Part shown: positions 49,576-52,561 of the stretch, in pieces
Position numbering within the stretch: the first letter of the stretch is position 1
Layout of the letters: each line of letters begins with the position of its first letter
DNA from: a virus
DNA: 52,561 bases
IMG/VR virus record: IMGVR_UViG_3300045738_001973
Span: 1-52,561 of that record
Reading direction: 5' to 3' (one strand)
The notes under the pieces: generated by a model
Told to the model about the DNA's origin: nothing
Database searches by the model: none
The model's input: the letters and a program-made list of their open reading frames with translations, nothing else
Program-made: the position numbers and the translations under genes

Positions 49576-51468
49576 TCATGCTATAAACCTTTTAATTTCA
49601 CGAAGCCAAGTGGTTAAATCTTCATAACCACCTCGTGCTTTAATTCTTTCAATAGTCATTTTTTCAATCGCCTGAGTATTCAGGGATTTTTTCTTGTCAC
49701 TGCTCTGATCTTTTTTCTTCTCAGGAGCCAGATCATTCCAGTTATTATTTACTGCTCTGTTAGTTGCTTCTGCAACCAGCATAGGAACGTCATCTTCATC
49801 GCCAAATTCCGCTAGTTGAATGATTGTCCCATTTTCTGCGTAAGCTTCCATTATAGCTTCATGATGTAGATAGTTTTCCAGCTCCAATTTCGATGTATTA
49901 AACGCGACTTTCCTATCATTTCCTGCCGCATTTATTCGCTCCACGGCTGTACGATATGCTGCAACGTCGCTGTCATATATATGAACCTCAGGCTTGCCAA
50001 GCCCATCAAGATGTTTTTGCTCTATATAGTGCTTTAGCGCTGACCCACCAGTTATGACATAACCGACCTCAGTGGAACTCATCAAATTGATAAAATCCGA
50101 GTCATCTTCGCTTATGATTTGACTGTATCTTTTGAGAGCATTTACGTCGTGATTACCCTCTACGTACAGTAATACTTTAACGCGATCTGATGGATTTGGT
50201 AGAATACCAAGAGTAGATATCACTTTAGATATCACGCCCTCGTCAGCTTCGCCACTGATTGGATTAACACCATAATCAATTTTTATATTGTTATCATGAT
50301 CAGATGATATAAACCGTAACGATTCAACCGGAATTTCCCTGACAAGATTTGCACTATGGGTTGTAAAGAAAACTTGAACATCATCTTGCTGGCTTAACTC
50401 AGACAAGGCGTCAATAATCATGGTTTGATGATTAGGATGCTGTGATGTTTCGGGCTCTTCAATAGCGTATATTATTGAAGGAGCATTCTTTTCAACCTTC
50501 CTCTTTTCCGCTTGAGCTTGAAAAAAACTTAATACTACAAGCCTTCTTATCCCACTTCCCCTTTTGTTCAAAGGTATGTTTTGCTCGTTCAGCAACGTTA
50601 AGTCAAACACCTTGCTATAGTTGGGATCTTTGTTGAATTCAGATTTAAGTCGTTCAGATATATCTTTGTCGAACTTCTTAAGCTTCTCTATCGTTCGATC
50701 TGCTATATCTGTTGAATACTCCTTTACCTTTCTTTCTATACTTTCTAAAAGAACAAGAACTTCCGGTAAAGCAAGTGCTTCATTTATTGCTGATTGAAGA
50801 GGATCTTTGATATCTCCGTCTTTATCATCAAATGTTTTATCCGACTTAAACAGCGAGAAGATAGGAAGTAATTTTTTAAGAGCACCCCAGACAGCTTTCA
50901 AATTATCTTCATTGTCGACGTTACCGTCAACTTTTAGTATTTTAAGTGCTCTCCCTCCACCGATGTGATCTCTTATTGCAGCCCTTATTGGAGCGTTCTT
51001 ACTTTTAATAACCCCATCTAGATTTACATTAAACTCCTCTGCCGCGGCCTTAAGCGGGGTATTTTTCATGCTTAAAAGGTTTGAGAGTCGAGGGTCTGAT
51101 GGATGGTTTGCAATTAGATATACGGCTGTAGTCTTTCGGCCGGCGAAGGTGAACACCTTCATTACTTCTAATTGATTATTAGCATTTAATATACCCTCTT
51201 CGACAGGAGAAGATGCAACTGTAGTATCTAAAATCACCTCGTCAGGAATACCATCAAAATAACAAGTTAGCTCTATTGAGCTTCCGTCAGCATTATTTGA
51301 TAAATCGCTCTGATCTACAGAGTCGTTAAAAAAACCATTTATGGCCTCCAGGATTGCTGATTTCCCGATATCATTTTTTCCGATTATGGCGGTTAAATCC
51401 TCGAGAAAGAACTCCTGTTCAGCTTGGTAGCACCTGAAGTTTTTTAGCTTTATCTTTTTAAGTCTCAT
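49576..51468 (-). CDS. OLD-family ATPase/TOPRIM endonuclease
   Basis: 630 residues. An ABC-type ATPase half shows Walker A AIIGKNDIGKSAILEAI (about 29), the signature KRGSGIRRLVVLSF, Walker B IIYAIEEPETSQHPN and the switch FFTTHSANL. A TOPRIM half has VLLYVEGNHDVNAL and VHIYDSDVAAYR. Members include P2 Old and GajA of Gabija, which cut DNA in phage defence. No gajB-like helicase is next to it, so it may act alone or with the Mrr-STAND gene, which lies downstream in the same direction. Confidence 0.9.
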   Translation of the reverse strand: MRLKKIKLKNFRCYQAEQEFFLEDLTAIIGKNDIGKSAILEAINGFFNDSVDQSDLSNNADGSSIELTCYFDGIPDEVILDTTVASSPVEEGILNANNQLEVMKVFTFAGRKTTAVYLIANHPSDPRLSNLLSMKNTPLKAAAEEFNVNLDGVIKSKNAPIRAAIRDHIGGGRALKILKVDGNVDNEDNLKAVWGALKKLLPIFSLFKSDKTFDDKDGDIKDPLQSAINEALALPEVLVLLESIERKVKEYSTDIADRTIEKLKKFDKDISERLKSEFNKDPNYSKVFDLTLLNEQNIPLNKRGSGIRRLVVLSFFQAQAEKRKVEKNAPSIIYAIEEPETSQHPNHQTMIIDALSELSQQDDVQVFFTTHSANLVREIPVESLRFISSDHDNNIKIDYGVNPISGEADEGVISKVISTLGILPNPSDRVKVLLYVEGNHDVNALKRYSQIISEDDSDFINLMSSTEVGYVITGGSALKHYIEQKHLDGLGKPEVHIYDSDVAAYRTAVERINAAGNDRKVAFNTSKLELENYLHHEAIMEAYAENGTIIQLAEFGDEDDVPMLVAEATNRAVNNNWNDLAPEKKKDQSSDKKKSLNTQAIEKMTIERIKARGGYEDLTTWLREIKRFIA

Positions 51469-51931
51469 GCAAACATCCTTATTCTGATTGTTGTGCTATC
51501 TCTCAGCTTTATTTATATAAATAACATTATTAAAAAGACTCGCGCCATATATCGATTTAGCCCACCTATCAAAGAAAGGGCTTTGGCATGAGATAAAGAT
51601 ATCAGGAGGATACAATGAATTAGCTTCTTCGCCATTAGCGAGAGCCAGATAAACGAAGACCAATTCCCTTTATGTCTGTCAAATATACCTTTCCGCTGAT
51701 CATAGCGCATTTTTCATAAATTTCAATGAGTTAAGTGACTCGTAACGAAGTTAATACGAATAACCCTACAAACATACTCTAAAGTAGCGGGAGCAGCAGA
51801 AACTGCTGGGTTGATAGCTCCTTTTGCTGAGTTAATGGAGAAGCGCTTCAATACGATCAGACAGGCCCAAAATAAAACAGGATCCGTACCTTTTTTGGGT
51901 ACAAAAGCGCCTTGTACCGATAATGATACAC
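51469..51931. other. AT-rich region upstream of the XRE gene
   Basis: About 460 bp with no well-supported gene. A 49-codon frame at 51835-51984 (MEKRFNTIRQAQNKTGSVPF) continues an open stretch upstream and overlaps the XRE start, so it may be a gene remnant. GTACC words at 51886-51890 and 51914-51918, with GGTAC between, could be operator sites of the XRE protein. Confidence 0.35.
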
Positions 51932-52177
51932 ATGATCAAAACGATATCTTCAAAGAAATATCTACAGTTAGCTGCTTGGCTTAAAGATGCGCGAACGATG
52001 CGAGGCTATAGTATGCGGGATCTGGCAGATATTTTAGGTGAACCGCATAGTCTTGTTCAAAAAACAGAAAGCCTAGAGCGCAGGCTCGATATATTCGAAT
52101 ATGTCCAATACTGTAAGGCTTTGGGTATAGATCCAAAACAGGGGTTAGCTATACTCGAAAGTAAAGATAACCCATAA
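51932..52177 (+). CDS. Small XRE-family regulator
   Basis: 81 residues from the second ATG (51932; the first is at 51923). An HTH of the Cro/CI type is clear: YLQLAAWLKDARTMRGYSMR, then DLADILGEPHSLVQKTE, RRLDIFEYVQYCKALGIDP. Such single-domain regulators control neighbouring mobile or defence genes; here it is divergent from the OLD gene and may regulate it. No ribosome-binding site is obvious. Confidence 0.85.
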   Translation: MIKTISSKKYLQLAAWLKDARTMRGYSMRDLADILGEPHSLVQKTESLERRLDIFEYVQYCKALGIDPKQGLAILESKDNP

Positions 52178-52264
52178 TATTCAAAGAGCTAGCAACCAAT
52201 GAATTATACGTTTAGTGGTAAATCTAACTCAAACTCCCAGTGCCCATATTCATCCCACTCGGCC
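52178..52264. other. Right boundary region of the island
   Basis: No plus-strand gene. The minus strand is open as a short tail (AEWDEYGHWEFELDLPLNV and stop), possibly a gene remnant. The 15 bases at 52240-52254 are the inverted copy of 41384-41398 beside attR. The end CCCGCCATT also recalls the tRNA-Ser 3' end. Confidence 0.35.
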
Positions 52265-52320
52265 CGCCATTACAAAAAAAGGCCCTAGTCGCGAGACTAG
52301 GGCCTTTTTTTGTAATGGCG
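52265..52320. terminator. Perfect bidirectional intrinsic terminator
   Basis: Two 26-bp arms (52265-52290 and 52295-52320) are perfectly complementary around a GCGA loop. The GC core GGCCCTAGTC is flanked by seven A on the left and seven T on the right, so termination can occur in both directions. It insulates the island from the host gene that follows. Confidence 0.95.
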
Positions 52321-52446
52321 CGGCGGCATTTTCTTCCGCTAATACTAGCATTCAACGCCTTAACCCTTAACTTGAATATCTAGCCGCGCTACATTACACC
52401 GTCGTCGCCAACAAGCGTGACGGCACATCATAAACAGCGGTGAACA

Positions 52447-52561
52447 ATGGCGTTATTTAAAAAAATCTCTGTAGGCCAATTCACTTTTCTGCGAATTATC
52501 GCGGCCCTTGCTTTACTAACCGCCACGCAGGCCTGCCACCTTTACTGGGACATGGCCTGGG
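52447..52561 (+). CDS. Start of a host membrane or exported protein (partial)
   Basis: 38 codons are visible before the window ends, reading MALFKKISVGQFTFLRIIAA, then a hydrophobic stretch to TQACHLYWDMAW. The basic start and hydrophobic helix suggest a membrane anchor or signal sequence; the Cys context (TQAC) is a poor lipobox. Too short to name. Confidence 0.5.
   Translation, partial: MALFKKISVGQFTFLRIIAALALLTATQACHLYWDMAW

Noticed and set aside
51513-51710. 65-codon minus-strand frame upstream of the OLD gene
   Set aside because: Low-complexity hydrophobic translation without ribosome-binding site in an AT-rich promoter region; probably chance.
1-52561. CRISPR arrays
   Set aside because: No regularly spaced direct repeats with unique spacers were seen; the 23-bp tandem units have no spacers.

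Overview
The window holds a complete, roughly 41 kb P2-like (Peduovirus-type) prophage inserted in the 3' end of a tRNA-Ser(GGA) gene. It is followed by an island of about 11 kb with a large serine recombinase, an intact IS66 element and two defence-type genes, and then the start of ordinary host sequence. The host is a gammaproteobacterium-like organism (gene families, P2-type phage, IS66); a marine Cellvibrionales-type host is only a guess, because almost nothing of the core chromosome is visible.

Prophage layout. tRNA-Ser lies at 241-330 and the 30-bp core that ends it (304-333) recurs at 41350-41379, defining attL and attR. The tyrosine integrase (408-1571) lies just inside attL. From 2063 to 13009 a long minus-strand early operon runs away from a cro-like gene. 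It encodes an Ogr/Delta late activator, a beta-clamp (DnaN) homologue, a TOPRIM primase-helicase, a CsrA homologue, a C5 cytosine methyltransferase, a MazG-like pyrophosphohydrolase and many small proteins. The divergent repressor is at 13131-13886. A plus-strand accessory block (13890-15813) consists of two tandem copies of one expression cassette: palindromic operator inside a promoter, conserved leader, small ORF, GC hairpin, second gene. The second gene is an HTH protein in one copy and an AcrVA2-like anti-CRISPR homologue in the other.

From 15825 to 40599 come the P2-order morphogenesis genes: D, U, T, E/E' (with a recognisable -1 frameshift site), FII, FI, fibre chaperone, fibre, a plus-strand moron pair (DUF2971 and a frameshifted O-antigen polymerase-like gene), a beta-helix tailspike, I, J, W, V, S, R, a lysis cassette (DUF6127-like membrane protein, lipoprotein, class-3 lipase, GH108 lysozyme), X, L, M, N, O, and divergently P and Q. 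P2's own rolling-circle gene A is absent. Replication is instead predicted to use the primase-helicase and clamp, and a 302-bp AT-rich element bounded by 31-bp inverted repeats beside attR (40891-41192) is a candidate origin.

Island. The serine recombinase gene (41368-42951) ends inside attR. IS66 (44358-46670) has matching ends and an 8-bp target duplication. The AT-rich genes that follow encode an Mrr-type nuclease fused to a STAND-like NTPase (47206-49464) and an OLD-family ATPase-TOPRIM nuclease (49576-51468), then a small XRE regulator. A perfect 26-bp-stem bidirectional terminator (52265-52320) closes the region, and a host gene begins at 52447 and runs off the window.

The most interesting parts are the duplicated operator/leader cassettes around the AcrVA2-like gene, the candidate origin, the phage-borne CsrA and DnaN, the lipase in the lysis cassette, the serotype-conversion-like block, and the nuclease-STAND/OLD pair.
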